Shown here: positions 22,741 to 34,860 of the stretch, one piece after another | Position numbering within the stretch: the stretch's first letter is position 1 | Layout of the letters: each line of letters opens with the position of its first letter | NCBI RefSeq assembly: GCF_043641665.1 | Contig: NC_092197.1 | Span: 15,072,148 to 15,136,147, forward strand | From: Enoplosus armatus | Taxonomy: Eukaryota > Chordata > Actinopteri > Centrarchiformes > Enoplosidae | Length of the DNA stretch: 64,000 bases | Reading direction: 5' to 3' | Position numbers and translations under genes: made by a program | Notes under the pieces: generated by a model | The model's input: the letters and a program-made list of their open reading frames with translations, nothing else | What the model was told of the DNA's origin: nothing | The model's database searches: none

Positions 22741-25700
22741 TCTGCAATACTGCCGCTTTTTTAAGACCCGTAATTACATCGGCTTTTCTTTTTTTACACT
22801 GAATAAAACAACGGCGGCATAATGCTGCCCCAGCGTGTAGCTTTTACACAGACGTCGATTCGGCTCTGTTACTATCTCTGCTGCCAGCAGAACAACAAGC
22901 CCCCCCCCGCCATTCCGCATTCACATTTTATACAGAACAGTGTGGTGGAAAAACAGCGCAACATTTGCATAACAGGTTGCATAAAAGGGGCTACTATAAC
23001 ACCACTTCTAACTCTTCCCCAAGCTCTTTAGAGATGGCAGTCAACTGTCACATTAATGATAATACAACAACAGCATGCTTCATCATTTTTAGTAATCTGA
23101 TAATGACTCTGGTAGCAGTCTCTGTAGGCATCCTATCAGGGAGAGGATTAGGGAGGATTTTGTCCAGCCTCACTTGTATTTGGGTACTTTTGTGAGCAGA
23201 TGGTTGCAGATTTCATAACAAGATAACTGTAAAATCTATTAGTTTTGGTCATATTTGTGACCAGATGACCACATAGCCACATGCAAGTATTTCTAATTAT
23301 GGATGATGTAAAGGTAAATTTACGTCCAAGTATCTGTGCCTTCTCACCAGGTAAGAAGAGCTTCAAGCTGCAGGCTTCATTTTGCTGAGGTAGAGTGCCT
23401 TTGAAACTAGCTGTCTGTTCATGAACTCTTCATCATCATGCATTACACAGTGGCTTTTTAACCCTTGCAAATGGCCTCTGTGCCATTAAAAATATGATTG
23501 ACACTATAGTCAAAAAGAGCTGCAATGCTTGCCTCAGACAAAATGTCACAGAAAATGCACAAGCCATAGAAAACATTAAGACAATATTGTCTGTTTGTTT
23601 TCAAACCTTTATACCTGTATTGATGCAATTACAGATTTTTCCTTTGTCATCACAACTGGCATTTCATGCAGATTGCTGTGAGATTAAAAGTTGAATTTGA
23701 ACTGTTGTCGACTAAGTTGCCCTTTTCAGTCAAAATGACTGCATCAACCAGTGAATTTGAAGGTCATTCCTAATGCTCTCCCTCCCTCTGTCTCTCTCAT
23801 CAGTTTCAGGTGTTATCATTAGAAATGTCTGACTTCATCTTAAAACCAGCGAAACGATTAATCCAAACAATTTAATAATAGGGTGATTAACCTTTTCAGC
23901 CTTCCTCTGTTTGACTTACAATTCTCCTGTTTACTGGCTGGATGTGTATCTGTTGCCAATTAGCAACAAGTGTTGCCGAAGTGTTGTGTTGGGCAGCATT
24001 AGACCTATGGTTCATATAATTTCAAAGGTATAAGGCTCTTTTGAAAGGTGCTTCCTAACAAATGTGTGTACCCAATGACAAGGAAGAAAAATAGAATATA
24101 AATTGATTACAGTTGAACAGTAGGGACAAGTGCCATGTTGAAATTGTTCATTAACAGCCTTTTCAATGGTGTGCAATTTTTTCTTCTCCTGAAATATTAA
24201 TAAAAACTCTGCAGCTTATTAATAACTAACATAAATTGAATTCGTCATGAAAACTCCTCCATAGAAGATGACATTGGCCAAAATACTGCTCAATAATAAA
24301 TGCAAAGGGCATGGAATTACCGCTGGTTTTTTTTTGTAAATCTTTCTTTTTTAAATTCAACATTAACAAGTAGTATATTGTGATTTAACATGAGATATGC
24401 CGACCTTTTTTAGCATCCCTGAAAACCAACATTTGACCCAGTCATTGACAGTCATTCTACCGCAGTTAAATGTGCCAAGAGTGACCCCAAATATTCCCAT
24501 AGAGTACATGGAGTATATTCATATCATGGAACTGCTGGGTAATCTCCACATATATCTGTATATCTCATATGTTCACAAATCACAAAAAAAGCAGAGGTTC
24601 AAACAGACTCTGACGGTATCAACAGTGTTTAACTGGCAAAAATATGCACATAATTAAGGGCTAAAACATTACTATTTTTAACGGCGATGGTTAAATTTTT
24701 CATATGAGCTGGCACAAAATGAGGTAAATTACATCAGCAAAGACAGCTCATTAGTCTCGGTGAATGATGAGAGCACTGCTTCGGGCAGCTAAAGAAAAAA
24801 CAAGGCTCTGCTAAGTGATGTACAATATTGACACCAAGTGGAAATAGCCTCTTTATAAGCCACTTGGTAGCTGGAGACATAGCTTCAGGTTCACAGTGGT
24901 TGCATTTCCTCAACAACAACATACAAACATATGTTTCAGGGCACATTCATATTTCATTACCAGTTCATTTGAAGCTTATATTTAGCATTGCACAGCTCAT
25001 GTTCCTCATGTAGCTTCTCTCCGAGTTTGACATCATTTTTTGACAAATTGCAAACTGTAGATTTGTCACTTCTTAAACGTACAGCTCTTAATGAAAAGTT
25101 TTTGTAGTTAAGTTCTTTCTCAGACTACATTGTAATTCATCAAAATTGTTTATTTTAACATTTTCAATTGCCTGAATAACTTTGGAAACAGTTTCCATGT
25201 GTCCCTAGAATTTTAGGAATTTAGCTACTGTGATCCTACATGACTAACCATGAATGTTTGGCACCAACTGTCTGGCTTGATGCCACTTTAATAGCTTCCA
25301 AACATTTTGGCTGTTGCTACAACTGAAGATGTGATGGCGTCTATTAAATGGTACAAGCCGATGACATGGTTTCTTTGTTGATTATTTTGCCTTTTTTCCC
25401 AGTGATGGGATAGATGGGAGAATGAGAAAAAGACACTGTCAAGAATGAAAAGGGAGCAGATTAAATGTAAAACTAAAGACTGCAATCAACCCAAAGGGCA
25501 TTCATCAATTAACAAATGAATACAGGTGAATAGGAACCAAATGTATTCAAATTTATTCACCGACTGTAATTGCATGTACCAGGACTTTGACATGGCGGCC
25601 TGTGCAGACAATATTCACTCACAAAAGAGCGCTATAAAACATTAGGTGGTGTCAGTCACTCAATTTTGTGTGTGTACTGTGCATTTATATCTTTTGTCTA

Positions 25701-25829
25701 CACTATTCCAGTCATCTCTCTTTCACTATTTATCCTTTCCACCTACCTGTGCAATCGTATTTTTTGAAAAGAGATACAAACTTTAACGCATGAAGTGAGC
25801 ACAAAATTAGAATGAGAATATGACATGCA
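22741..25829. other. Non-coding, about 3 kb
   Basis: No gene or repeat copy is recognised. Open frames up to 86 codons (24397-24657) show no domain. A short C8 run is at about 22901. Confidence 0.4.
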
Positions 25830-26110
25830 ATGAGGGAGGGGGAGGAGGGTAAAAGAGCAGGAGCAAAAAGTGACTTGAAGGGTCAATATTTACGGAGGTG
25901 CAAGCTGTTCAATCAAGCTTGTAAAATCAAGGAAACAAATGGGGGGAAAAAGAGAGACGGAATGAGGACAGTTGAATAAGAAAGAGAAAGATAGAGGTAG
26001 AAGATGTATTGAGGTAAAAATGGGAAATGGAAGAGTCCAAAATGAAATGCAAAGGTGAATGAAAGAGGACACAAAGCGAGAATAAGAGGCTAGGAAGAGA
26101 GAGGCTGAAT
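25830..26110. repeat. Purine-rich (GA-biased) low-complexity region
   Basis: On the plus strand A and G dominate for about 280 bp, with runs such as 'gagggagggggaggagggt' and 'aagaaagagaaagatagagg'. No gene is recognised. Confidence 0.7.
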
Positions 26111-26734
26111 GGGACTAAAATTGATAACAGGAGTGGAAGCTAGGAAGGACAAGAGCAACTTCCAAACAGAATAACAAAGGAGTAATATCCGGCAGTCTGC
26201 TGATGAGTAGCCATATAGCTTTACCCGGCCTGAATCTCGTTAGTGTTAATTGGGCCGAGTCTATCACCTAGACAGAAGGGCTTGGACGCAGCCATCGCTT
26301 GGACATATGGCCAGCAGCATGATACAGAAAGCTGCCAGAAAGAGGGATTACCTTCACAGTGATATGGGTAATCAGAGAGAATTCTCTCATAATAACAGTA
26401 AGAACACACTGTAACTAAGGAATTACAGCACAGGGAAATGTACATTGTATCTGCAATATTGCATTGTATAATGCGCTATAGCTCTATAATGAAATATACT
26501 TTTACAACATTGCAACAAAATAAAGTTTAGTCATCAAAGAATAGAGAATAAGCAACATAGGCATTACCTTCAAAACCAAAATCTGTTAAGAACTGTCTTA
26601 CACAAAAAAGAGTTGCAGAGAGTTGCAGCATTTCATTATTATAACAAGGTTATCAGAGCATAATCCAACATTGGAGAAAACAAAAAAAAGAAAAAGAGAA
26701 AAACTGTAAAATAGACAGCTGCACCGTATAGGGA
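26111..26734. other. Non-coding, nothing identified
   Basis: No feature recognised; a small direct duplication of 'agagttgcag' is present at about 26610-26628. Confidence 0.45.
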
Positions 26735-27115
26735 CCTGAGGTTAAAGCAATAGTTAGATTTTTTGATGTCTCCGCTGGTTGCCTGGCAACCTCACCGTAA
26801 CGACAAGACTCCAGGAAGTTACTGCACCTGGCCAAGAAATAGTCCAGCACATGAACCCGTGAAGCCACAACTTGTCCCTTTGCTCTATGGTTTGTGTACA
26901 GATTAAACAAACAAGATATAAAGTGTTAATTACAGAGCCTTAGAGTTGCTGGTGGGTGGATTTTTCTGCCATTTGACAGAGCCAGGCTAGGTGTTGTTTC
27001 CAGTTTTGATGCTAGGCTAACATAGCTTCATATTTAACCAGCAGATATGAGGGTGGTATCGATCATCTCATTCAACTCTCCTCAAGAATGCAAATAAGTG
27101 CATTAACTTAAATTT
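26735..27115 (+). repeat. Dispersed teleost repeat family A, near-full copy
   Basis: Ordered phrases are diagnostic of a repeat I know from percomorphs: 'gctggttgcctggcaacctc', 'aagactccaggaagttactg', 'attaaacaaacaagatataa', 'cagagccaggctagg', 'atgctaggctaa', 'gtggtatcgatcatctcat'. A shorter second copy in the same orientation lies at 32655-32785. There is no coding frame. Confidence 0.7.
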
Positions 27116-27174
27116 GTTGTCAAGGAAACATACTGTGTTGCAATTTGTCCAGATAATCAGGTCAAATCAGGGTT

Positions 27175-27345
27175 TTAAAGCTGCACTAATCAGAATTCTT
27201 ATATTAACAGTGGATCCAATGACCATGTGTGATGTGAAAGAGTCGCTCATAGTGACTAGCCCTATGATACATCAGCTGTTCACAACCTGCCCAGCACCAA
27301 ACACCATGACTAGCTAGTGAATATAGTACCGCATTTAGCTTCTCA
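27175..27345 (-). repeat. Dispersed repeat family B, truncated inverted copy
   Basis: It reads as the reverse complement of 33240-33330: 'taaagctgca' at 27176-27185 pairs with TGCAGCTTTA at 33320-33329, and the following 50 bases agree well ('ccatgtgtgatgtgaaag' against the complement of 'ctttcacattacacatag'). Its right end 'ctagctagtgaatat' matches the complement of 33040-33062. An internal part of the family is deleted. Confidence 0.7.
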
Positions 27346-28259
27346 AAGGCCAGATATTTGCACCAAACAGCATTAGACATGGCATGCTCTGTGTTGACCC
27401 AGGTTAAAGCAATTACCAAAAAAAAAAAAAGCTTCCCAATAAAGAAGTTTTTCTTTGACCTGGTTAGTGTCACCTAAACCTCCTTCCTAGCTCCATGCTG
27501 CTTCAATGTCAAACCCTTGCCTTTTTCTGGCTGTGTCTCTTCCACATAATCCTAGGTGTGTGTGATATTATCAGGACTAGAAAAATCATTTTGTGAGTGG
27601 ATTGTGGCAGGGGCGAAATGCAAACTTTAGGGATTTGGGAAGGATTTGTACCAGTCAATACTTCCAGCTCTGACCCACTATGATTTAGGGTTAATGTGGT
27701 CGTTCTGTCTCTCTCTCCGTCATTTACTGCCCCTACACTTTTCAATTTCTATGCTGTTTATTGTACAGTGAATGTTTAATGTACCGTCTTCTCTTTTAGC
27801 CTTTTTCAACAAAGCTAAAAGACACACTATAGCTCACACACTTTAAGAAAATCCTTTATTATGTAAATAATAAAATGTTAGAGTACAGTCCTCACCTCCT
27901 ACTTCAGTGAAAATTAATTCAGGTTTGCACCTTGTGGGCTAACTATGTCCAAAGATAAGACTGCTGCAGTTTTCTTGATTACAGAGAATTAAAATGGCCT
28001 CCTTCCAATAAAGACATTTATCTAACTGAAATGAAGATGTAGCAATTAAATGAAACTTTACTTTTTTGTTCAATTCAAGGCTCTGGCACAAGAATGGAGG
28101 TTTTCATGGTCGCTCTTATTTCTATGTTTAGATTTGGGTTCATGGAAGAAGCATGAAGTGAATATCATGACACACACAGTGGGAGAGTTATGGAGAGGAG
28201 GTGGCTTATTTACAAACAGATGCTACCCCATAATGACTGTGGTGATCCTTGGCGGTCAC
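27346..28259. other. Non-coding, nothing identified
   Basis: An A12 run lies at 27419-27430. No gene or repeat copy recognised. Confidence 0.4.
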
Positions 28260-28417
28260 GTGTGTGTGTGTGTGTGCGTGTGTGTCCAGCCTGTGGTTCT
28301 CTTACTTTGTAGGCTACATACTGTCACTGATTGCTAGGTTGAAGACTATGGACCACACAAGATCAGATGGTGTGTATGTGTGTTTGTACCTGTGCTTTGC
28401 TGTGTAAACTGTACATT

Positions 28418-28448
<31 letters not shown>

Positions 28449-28449
28449 G
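28260..28449. repeat. Two GT microsatellites (28260-28285, 28424-28449)
   Basis: The first is GT with one C interruption (26 bp). The second is an uninterrupted GT tract (about 26 bp). The bases between them are G/T-rich. Confidence 0.92.
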
Positions 28450-28882
28450 CTCACTGTCCTTACACTTACTGTATATAGTAAACAAGTGCAAAATGACAAC
28501 AAACAAATGACATCAATTTAAACGCTGAACAACTGAATAAAGGCTTCACACTCATTATCTGCAGCGAATGCTGTCGACTATTGACATGTTAAAAATATCT
28601 TAAACTTGGCAAGTATTTCTTCATAGACAGCCGTTAAAAGAATCAACGAAACAGACTGTCTTTCTTCAGCATTTCAGGAGGTGTCAAGCAGACACTCTAT
28701 TATCAGCTCATTATTTCAGCTGAGCTTTGAAGAAAGAAAGAATGAATATGAGAGGGCAGAGTGAGAAAAGAAGCAATTTTTGTTTTCGCAAGATATTCTC
28801 CCAGCTAATGAATTCTGACCTTTTGAATGTTTACTTGTCCATTTTTCTGAGATGAGCTTGGTGTTGAGTAAAAAAAAAACTG

Positions 28883-28934
28883 TATACATATATATATATA
28901 TATATATACATACATATATATATATATATATATA
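28883..28934. repeat. (TA)n microsatellite with CATA interruption
   Basis: Two TA tracts are separated by 'catacat', 52 bp in all. The tyrosine/isoleucine-rich open frames on the minus strand are its translation. Confidence 0.95.
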
Positions 28935-30528
28935 AAGGCACAAAGAAAAAAACAAACAAGTGGGTTTTGAAACTGAAACAGTACTTTGTGTAAAGTTTTA
29001 AATAAGTTGTGTTTTTGGGTTCTTGCTGAAAACGTATCATTACTCAGAAGAGGTTTTTTTTTTCCCTGCATGAATGTCTCTTTTCACTCTCCCTTTTTAT
29101 CTCTCTCTTCTCCATCTATCCTCTTCATCTTTTCATTTGCTCCCCATTTCAACTCAACTCTTCTGAGCCTGGTCACCAGATGGGAGAAACTGTGATTTAT
29201 CTATCTGGCAACGACTGAAAGAAAACTCTAAACACACATGCTGCACATACTGTACACAAACCAGACTTAACCTTTGTTTAACACTAATTAATCACCTCAC
29301 CCAAAAAATAATTTCCTCTTGATGTCCTTGATGTTAATCAGTAGCACTTTTCCTTAATTTACAGTTTTAATTCACTCATTTAATGTGCTTACCTTGATGT
29401 TAACTGCAATTATGTGTTTCTCTTTTTCTTTCAGCCTCTAAGACATTACATAAGAGCTGCAATTCACTGTAAACTTCTTTTTTCTCGAGAGGGCTTTGGT
29501 CTATGTTTAGGTGCAGGTTCAACCCTTAATGAGAGGAACACTAACAAGTTACTTTTAGCTCTTTCTAATGATGAGTTCTCCTCCAAGGTGAAAAAAACAA
29601 CAACACTGCACTAAGAAGACAGCTGATTTACTGTTGAGCTCAATAGGTGGAACTGGTCCAATCTTAATGGAATGACTCTTTTCTGAATACCAGAATATAA
29701 ATGAGGAGGTGCACGCTGTTCTATGCTTGGACCTTTTAACTTTACTGCCACACACATTGACGGCCCACAAAGCTTTTAACCTGCCCACTCAAGCAAACAC
29801 AACAGCAATGCACACATTCATGATGTATGAGAGTGTGCTTACTTACACAAGATAGATTGGCAGAAAATCTAACAACAAACTGAATCTAAAAGTAGATGTA
29901 GGCATGGGATATCATTCAAAAAGTCACATAAAACATGAAGTGCAGAGTCTCAGATGGATCAGATGGAGGACTAATTGGGTCAAGTGCGGGGAAGTTTGTT
30001 TGAACGTCTTCAGCACTCCACTGGCTTGTGTATCAAATGGGCATCACTTTTGTCAGAGTTATTGTTCAGTGGTAAGTATGTGTCTCTGCTAAACATCTGT
30101 TTGTGTATGTGTGTAGATCAAACGCCACCCCAAGGAAGGGGAAGGAACAATATAGGCAATTGATCTGCTCACATACTATATCCAGTTGTTCCTGATTGTT
30201 TTAATCCCCATCCCACATTGCTTGCTCAATTGAGAACCTTGATATTCATAGTTTTTCTGTGTCTTTATAGTCAATGTGCATGTTGTTTGTTGCAATGTTT
30301 CTTTACTCATATTCTTAAAAAAAAATGATTTATGTCTTTTAACATCTGCTCAGGGATTACAGATGAAAATTACACTTCTAGGCTAAGTTTGGAAAATGTC
30401 CTGTTTTTCTGTTGGTCAATGTGTTTATTCCTTGACAAATCAATAAAAAGACATGCTCACAGTGGGGCTTTATTCTCCCACTGGTGATACATGCTTTCCA
30501 GTGTTTGGCTTGTGCTTCAGTATTATTT
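28935..30528. other. Non-coding, about 1.6 kb
   Basis: A pyrimidine-rich stretch is found at about 29050-29165. No gene recognised. Confidence 0.4.
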
Positions 30529-30965
30529 TCAACTTAAGCATTGCACACACGACTTTTTCAATCCTAAAATGGGCCCATGTTTTGGGCCACACATGTCACT
30601 TCTACAGGAGAGCTGCCATGGCCCACGACCAGGTAGGAGAAGCTTCTCTGGCATCCTTGGCGGCCGGCCCCTTGCAGACATACAGCAGGTGCAGGGGGTT
30701 GATGGTACATGTGTCCTGGTGAGATTGTGAAGAGCATCTGAATGAGCTCTGGTCCTCCCTGGGGCGAACTTGAGCTCACAGGTTACTCTGACTGAGGTAT
30801 CCCCCTCATCATACAGATGGAGGGGCCTGTGCCCTGTGCCAAAGTGCCAGAGCATGTTCAGAGCCTTGTGGTCCATGAGGAGAATGATGTGCCATCTATA
30901 AAGGTAGTAATGCCAAACAGCCCATGGCCTCAAATTCTGCCCCCTTCACTCAGCAGTGTCAGTAA
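30529..30965 (-). pseudogene. Decayed Ty3/Gypsy-type retrotransposon RNase H fragment
   Basis: Read on the minus strand, an open stretch of 134 codons begins RPWAVWHYYLYRWHIILLMDHKALNML. This fits the RNase H segment of Gypsy-type polyproteins: a (K)WA(V/L)xxxxYYLxxxxF helix and strand followed by (T)DHxxLxWL. Forty-five residues after that aspartate (codon at 30871-30873) comes FAPGRTRAHSDALHNL, which fits the RxGxxxxxADALSRL pattern that carries the last catalytic-type aspartate. Both the order and the spacing are as expected. Upstream RT and downstream integrase are not recognisable, the (T)DH threonine is M, and the frame ends in unrelated residues, so this is a dead fragment. The local G+C content is higher than its surroundings, as expected of an inserted coding fragment. 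Confidence 0.68.
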
Positions 30966-32607
30966 GAGGCAATTACAATATAGGCATTTAATAGATTACT
31001 GAGACAGTAAGCCAGAAAACAAAAAAAGAGGAGTCTACTTAGAAGATAGTAAACTATTCTAGTTTACCATTACATTACCATGTGGTTTTTGTTTACTGCC
31101 ACTTTCTCTGTCCTTGCTTCTCTGTCGGTCATGTTTCACCTGCTCAAGTATTAGGAATGGACCTGAAGCACTTAATGACTCCATATTCAGAGTGTATGAC
31201 ACACTCATTGAACCGTAAAAATCCTCAGACAGCTAATTAATGAGCACTTGATAGCTAATTAGCACTAGCTCAGACTAGCAGCATCTGACAAAGGGGAAAG
31301 GCGATGGGACATGTGGACATCACTCATTAGGCATCACACGATAGGAAGAATTCCATCCAAATCAAACTGGCAAACCTATTCTGCATAAAAAAGGCTTGGA
31401 AGGCTTTTGAATCAGATCTGATCATGTGCACATGATTAATCCGCAGAAATGGCACAGAATGTATTATACCTATGCTTTGGACATGGTTTGCAAGAGAAAG
31501 CATAAATCTTGGTAATGGTGGCAAAATTGCAGACACACCCCTTCTATGCTTCTCGTCTGTAGGCCTTTACGTATCAGCGTGCAGGCACCCAAAAGAACAG
31601 TTTACATTCATTTATTGTTCTCCATAAAACTGGATCTGTGAGGATTAAGTGTGAAAGTACTAAAGACCAATATTTCCCACAATATTTGCGCATGCTGTGC
31701 AGCTTCGGTTCACCATAAAATATGGCGTGGTGTGAAACTGGCACTACCAGATCGTGCTGAGTACAACTTAGTCTCACTTCGCCAACTCAAAGCCCCACCA
31801 TCTGCCATGTTTTGTCACATTAATATTAAAGCCCATTAACTTTTGTCCCTCTAGTTCTGTCCTATTTGTATCATTGTAGTCACCATTCATCATAACGCTG
31901 TGGTTTATCCTCACATGTATATATTTCAGGCCATCTATTCATCTTGTTATTCTAAATCCACCGTGATCTCAAAGCTCAGTCTGTTGACCTGTGTGGCACC
32001 AAGAAAAAGCCTGCAGGCTGTGTGTACCAAGCAGGTGTATACCAAGTTTTAAAAAAAGGAAACCTTTCTATTTGATGCAAGATCAAGCACAAGCCAGTCA
32101 GACAGTCAGCCTGCCAGGCATACATGGGGGTGTCAATGGAAGAAAAACAAAGAGAAATGGAGCTGCTGTTGCAGCTTTTCCCTAAAAGCTCGTTAATCCC
32201 AATTTAGCTGTCACAGGGATGAGGTAGGTGTGAGTTTGTGTGGTTGTGTGTGTAGGCGTGTGTGTGTGTGTGAGGGAGCGAGAATGTGAAGCAGAGAATA
32301 AAGTCTTCTTCCAACCCTTGCACCCTTGCTTCGTAAGCTGTCACATCAGCCAGCCAATTAGCCCGATGGCCAGTGAAACGTTAATTTCCTTGGTCTACCC
32401 AGCAGTGCTGTGTGTTTCCTAGGGTTGGGGTGAAAAGGGCTCTGAGGCACGCTCTAAAAGAGTTCATTTTAATTGTACAGAACAGTGGTTAGAGATGTTA
32501 AATCTTAGGGAGCATGATTGTTAATGAATGTCAAGTGGATTTCACCAAGTCATGTGTGAAAGTGATATTATCAAATCTTCTTGTTGTGTCTAAAAACCAT
32601 TCAGTGG

Positions 32608-32608
<1 letters not shown>
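30966..32608. other. Non-coding, about 1.6 kb
   Basis: It contains the candidate regulatory repeat at 31231-31270 and an imperfect GT stretch at about 32235-32272. The stretch 32330-32400 includes 'cagccaattagcccgatgg' and 'gaaacgttaatttccttgg', which could be conserved. No gene is recognised. Confidence 0.4.
31225..31275. promoter_or_regulatory. Candidate regulatory site: tandem AGCTAATTA elements
   Basis: AGCTAATTA occurs at 31231-31239 and again at 31253-31261, 22 bp apart (about two helical turns). Each is followed by GCACT. TAATTA is the core bound by many homeodomain proteins. Regulatory function is inferred from the motif and the phasing only. Confidence 0.28.

Positions 32609-32654
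<46 letters not shown>
32609..32654. repeat. (TA)23 microsatellite
   Basis: A perfect TA tract of 46 bases. Confidence 0.98.
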
Positions 32655-32655
<1 letters not shown>

Positions 32656-32785
32656 GATGTTGGTAGGCATTTTTTTTCCTCCAACCTCTATGCTAAGCTA
32701 GGCTAAACAAGTCCTGACCTGATATTGATCTTGTTATCTCACTCTCAGAAAAAAAGCAGTAGAAAATTAACACAAAATGTTGAGC
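32655..32785 (+). repeat. Dispersed repeat family A, partial copy
   Basis: It contains 'ggtaggca', 'atgctaagctaggctaa', 'tgatattgatcttgttatct' and 'cactctcag', in the same order as the right half of 26735-27115. It abuts the TA tract, and the TA tract may have grown at the insertion boundary. Confidence 0.6.
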
Positions 32786-32869
32786 TTTTCCTTGAAGAAC
32801 TGAAAAGCCATACCAAGTCAACAAGTCAATTTTTTACATGACAACATTTACATATTATCACCTTATAAA

Positions 32870-33330
32870 GTTGTTGTACGGGTTAGCAAACATTTGTCTT
32901 TTTACAAATCCAGCAGACATGGAGCAACATTAGCATTCAGTTGGAGTCATGTGTCTAGCTACCTGATGAAAAATGCACATACTCTCCTTTTAGCTCTGTT
33001 TTGGTCTCCAGTAAAGCTTGAGAAAATGCTGCTAAATGCTTTGCCATGTTCACTAGCTAGTTGCTAACTCCTGTCTTTACATTCAGGTTATTATTAGATG
33101 TATTTTTTTTGTTGAAAACTGGGGTTGATGAGAGTGGTAAGAGTTAACCCAAACAGTAAAGTTATGGGCCGTAAAACCAAAACAATGAACTGAAAAATGC
33201 TTAAACACTTGCAGAGCTGACAGGAACTGCGGTGTCATGTGAAACAAAATCCTACAAGCGACCCCTTTCACATTACACATAGTGATTTAATCCATTGTTG
33301 ATATAAAAATAGTGATTGGTGCAGCTTTAA
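32870..33330 (+). repeat. Dispersed repeat family B, near-full copy
   Basis: Wording such as 'gcaacattagcattcagttg', 'gagtcatgtgtctagctacc', 'ctgctaaatgctttgccatg', 'ttcactagctagttgctaac', 'aagagttaacccaaacag' and the end 'gattggtgcagctttaa' is that of a common percomorph repeat. The right 90 bases are repeated in inverted orientation at 27175-27240. No open frame. Confidence 0.7.
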
Positions 33331-34665
33331 TATCATCATCATTATCAGCATCATCAAATAACTGAAAACCACTTGCATGTGAAAAGTCAACTGAGGTAAG
33401 AAATAAGTCCTGAGCTTAGTCAGAAGACAGCTGAACCGCCTGTCGGTTAAAAGATGGTTGTAGACTGTTAATGTTCTCACTCTGTGCAAGCTAAAGTATC
33501 TATCAAGATGCAATGTCTTCTCAGTGCCTAGACCAATTATCCTCCACTCACCATGCACTCTGTGAGAGTGTGCATATACGAGTGTCTCTGTGTGTGTGTG
33601 CAAGAGAGAAAGGAAGAGAGAGAGGAGTCTGACTCTGCTTCCTTCTCTCGGCGCTTAATTAGCGCTGAACGTAAAGAGACTCATGCACGTATGTACACAC
33701 CTGCAAAGGTTTGATACTTGAGATCTACCTGGAAGGCTGCCAGGAGCAGGAGAAGCGACCTCTTTTACTCTCATCACCTGTGTCAGCACACACACAAACA
33801 CATTCATCCAATCGTTCTGCAGCATTCCAAGTCCTATCACATTGTTTCACTTTTCAAAAGAGAGTGTACTTTTTTTTAAAAGGCTTTTCCTCACTCGCCC
33901 GACGTCACTTAAAAAGTTCAACACACACGGCTGAGAATTTCGGTTGGATAAGGATTACTATATGTGAGGTGCTGGAGAAGATAATGAGGCAAAGAACATA
34001 TCAAATGGAAACCACACATTTCAGTTTTTGAAGAAATTACACTAAATTCATCTTCTTATGCTTCCCGCAGTCACAAGACACACAAGAGTTCACATCAGCT
34101 CCTTCCTTTGTCAGCTATACCCTTGTTCAAAACGGTCTGCTATGAATAACCTCAATATGCAGCTCTTCTGCATTAATGATTTACATTCAGTTGCAGTGCT
34201 CAGCGCCAGTGAAAGAGAAATGCAACCCTTTCGATGACATTTTATTTAACCATAATAACAATGTTTTCTTAGTTCCCTAGTCAAGCCTTAACCATCCGTC
34301 CTAGTTTTTCGACCTGGGTATTGGACCAATAAGGTAATAAGTGAGAAATGTCTGTGGGAAAAGTTGTGGAGATATAATATAATTACTTGAATTAATAAAA
34401 GTGTTCCATTAAAATGTACTTTGCGAATGGAAAATAGCAGTATTGTTGTCCTGATAAGAACTCACAATATGTCAAGCCATGGCAAAGCACAAGAAATTCG
34501 AGCACCATTGTTTTGGCATCTAGAGAATCAGAAACCTTGACTTTTCACAGGTAACAGGTCAGTGAAACGACATTTGAACAACACAGAAGAATGGCAGTGG
34601 AGCATACTGTCTTTTGAATCAGCCATTGCAAAACTTAAAACACCACCTACCTATTGATATCAATA
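33331..34665. other. Non-coding, about 1.3 kb
   Basis: It contains the small palindrome at 33651-33665 (GCGCTTAATTAGCGC). A 106-codon open frame at 33711-34031 shows no domain. Nothing else recognised. Confidence 0.4.
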
Positions 34666-34860
34666 TGCAAGGCAAGGCAAATTTATTCATATATCACATT
34701 TCATACCCAAAGGCAGCCCAAAGTGCTTTACAGGGTACATGGGCAAAATCACAAGAAACAGATGATAGAAACAATAAAGGGAAGCACATAAAAGAAAACA
34801 TAAACAAAACAAGACAAGACAAAAAAGAAAAAGACAAGAACAATACATGAAAATACAAGC
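34666..34860 (+). repeat. Teleost 'AAGGCAAATTTATT...CATTTCATAC' repeat
   Basis: The start 'gcaaggcaaggcaaattta', then 'atatcacatttcatacccaa' and 'cccaaagtgctttacag', followed by an A-rich tail with many 'aaaac' and 'aagac' units, matches a very common teleost short repeat. It has no coding capacity. The A-rich 3' end suggests retroposition, though the class is not known to me. Confidence 0.7.

Noticed and set aside
28716..29071. Tyr/Ile-rich frames on the minus strand resembling membrane segments
   Set aside because: They are translations of the TA microsatellite at 28883-28934.
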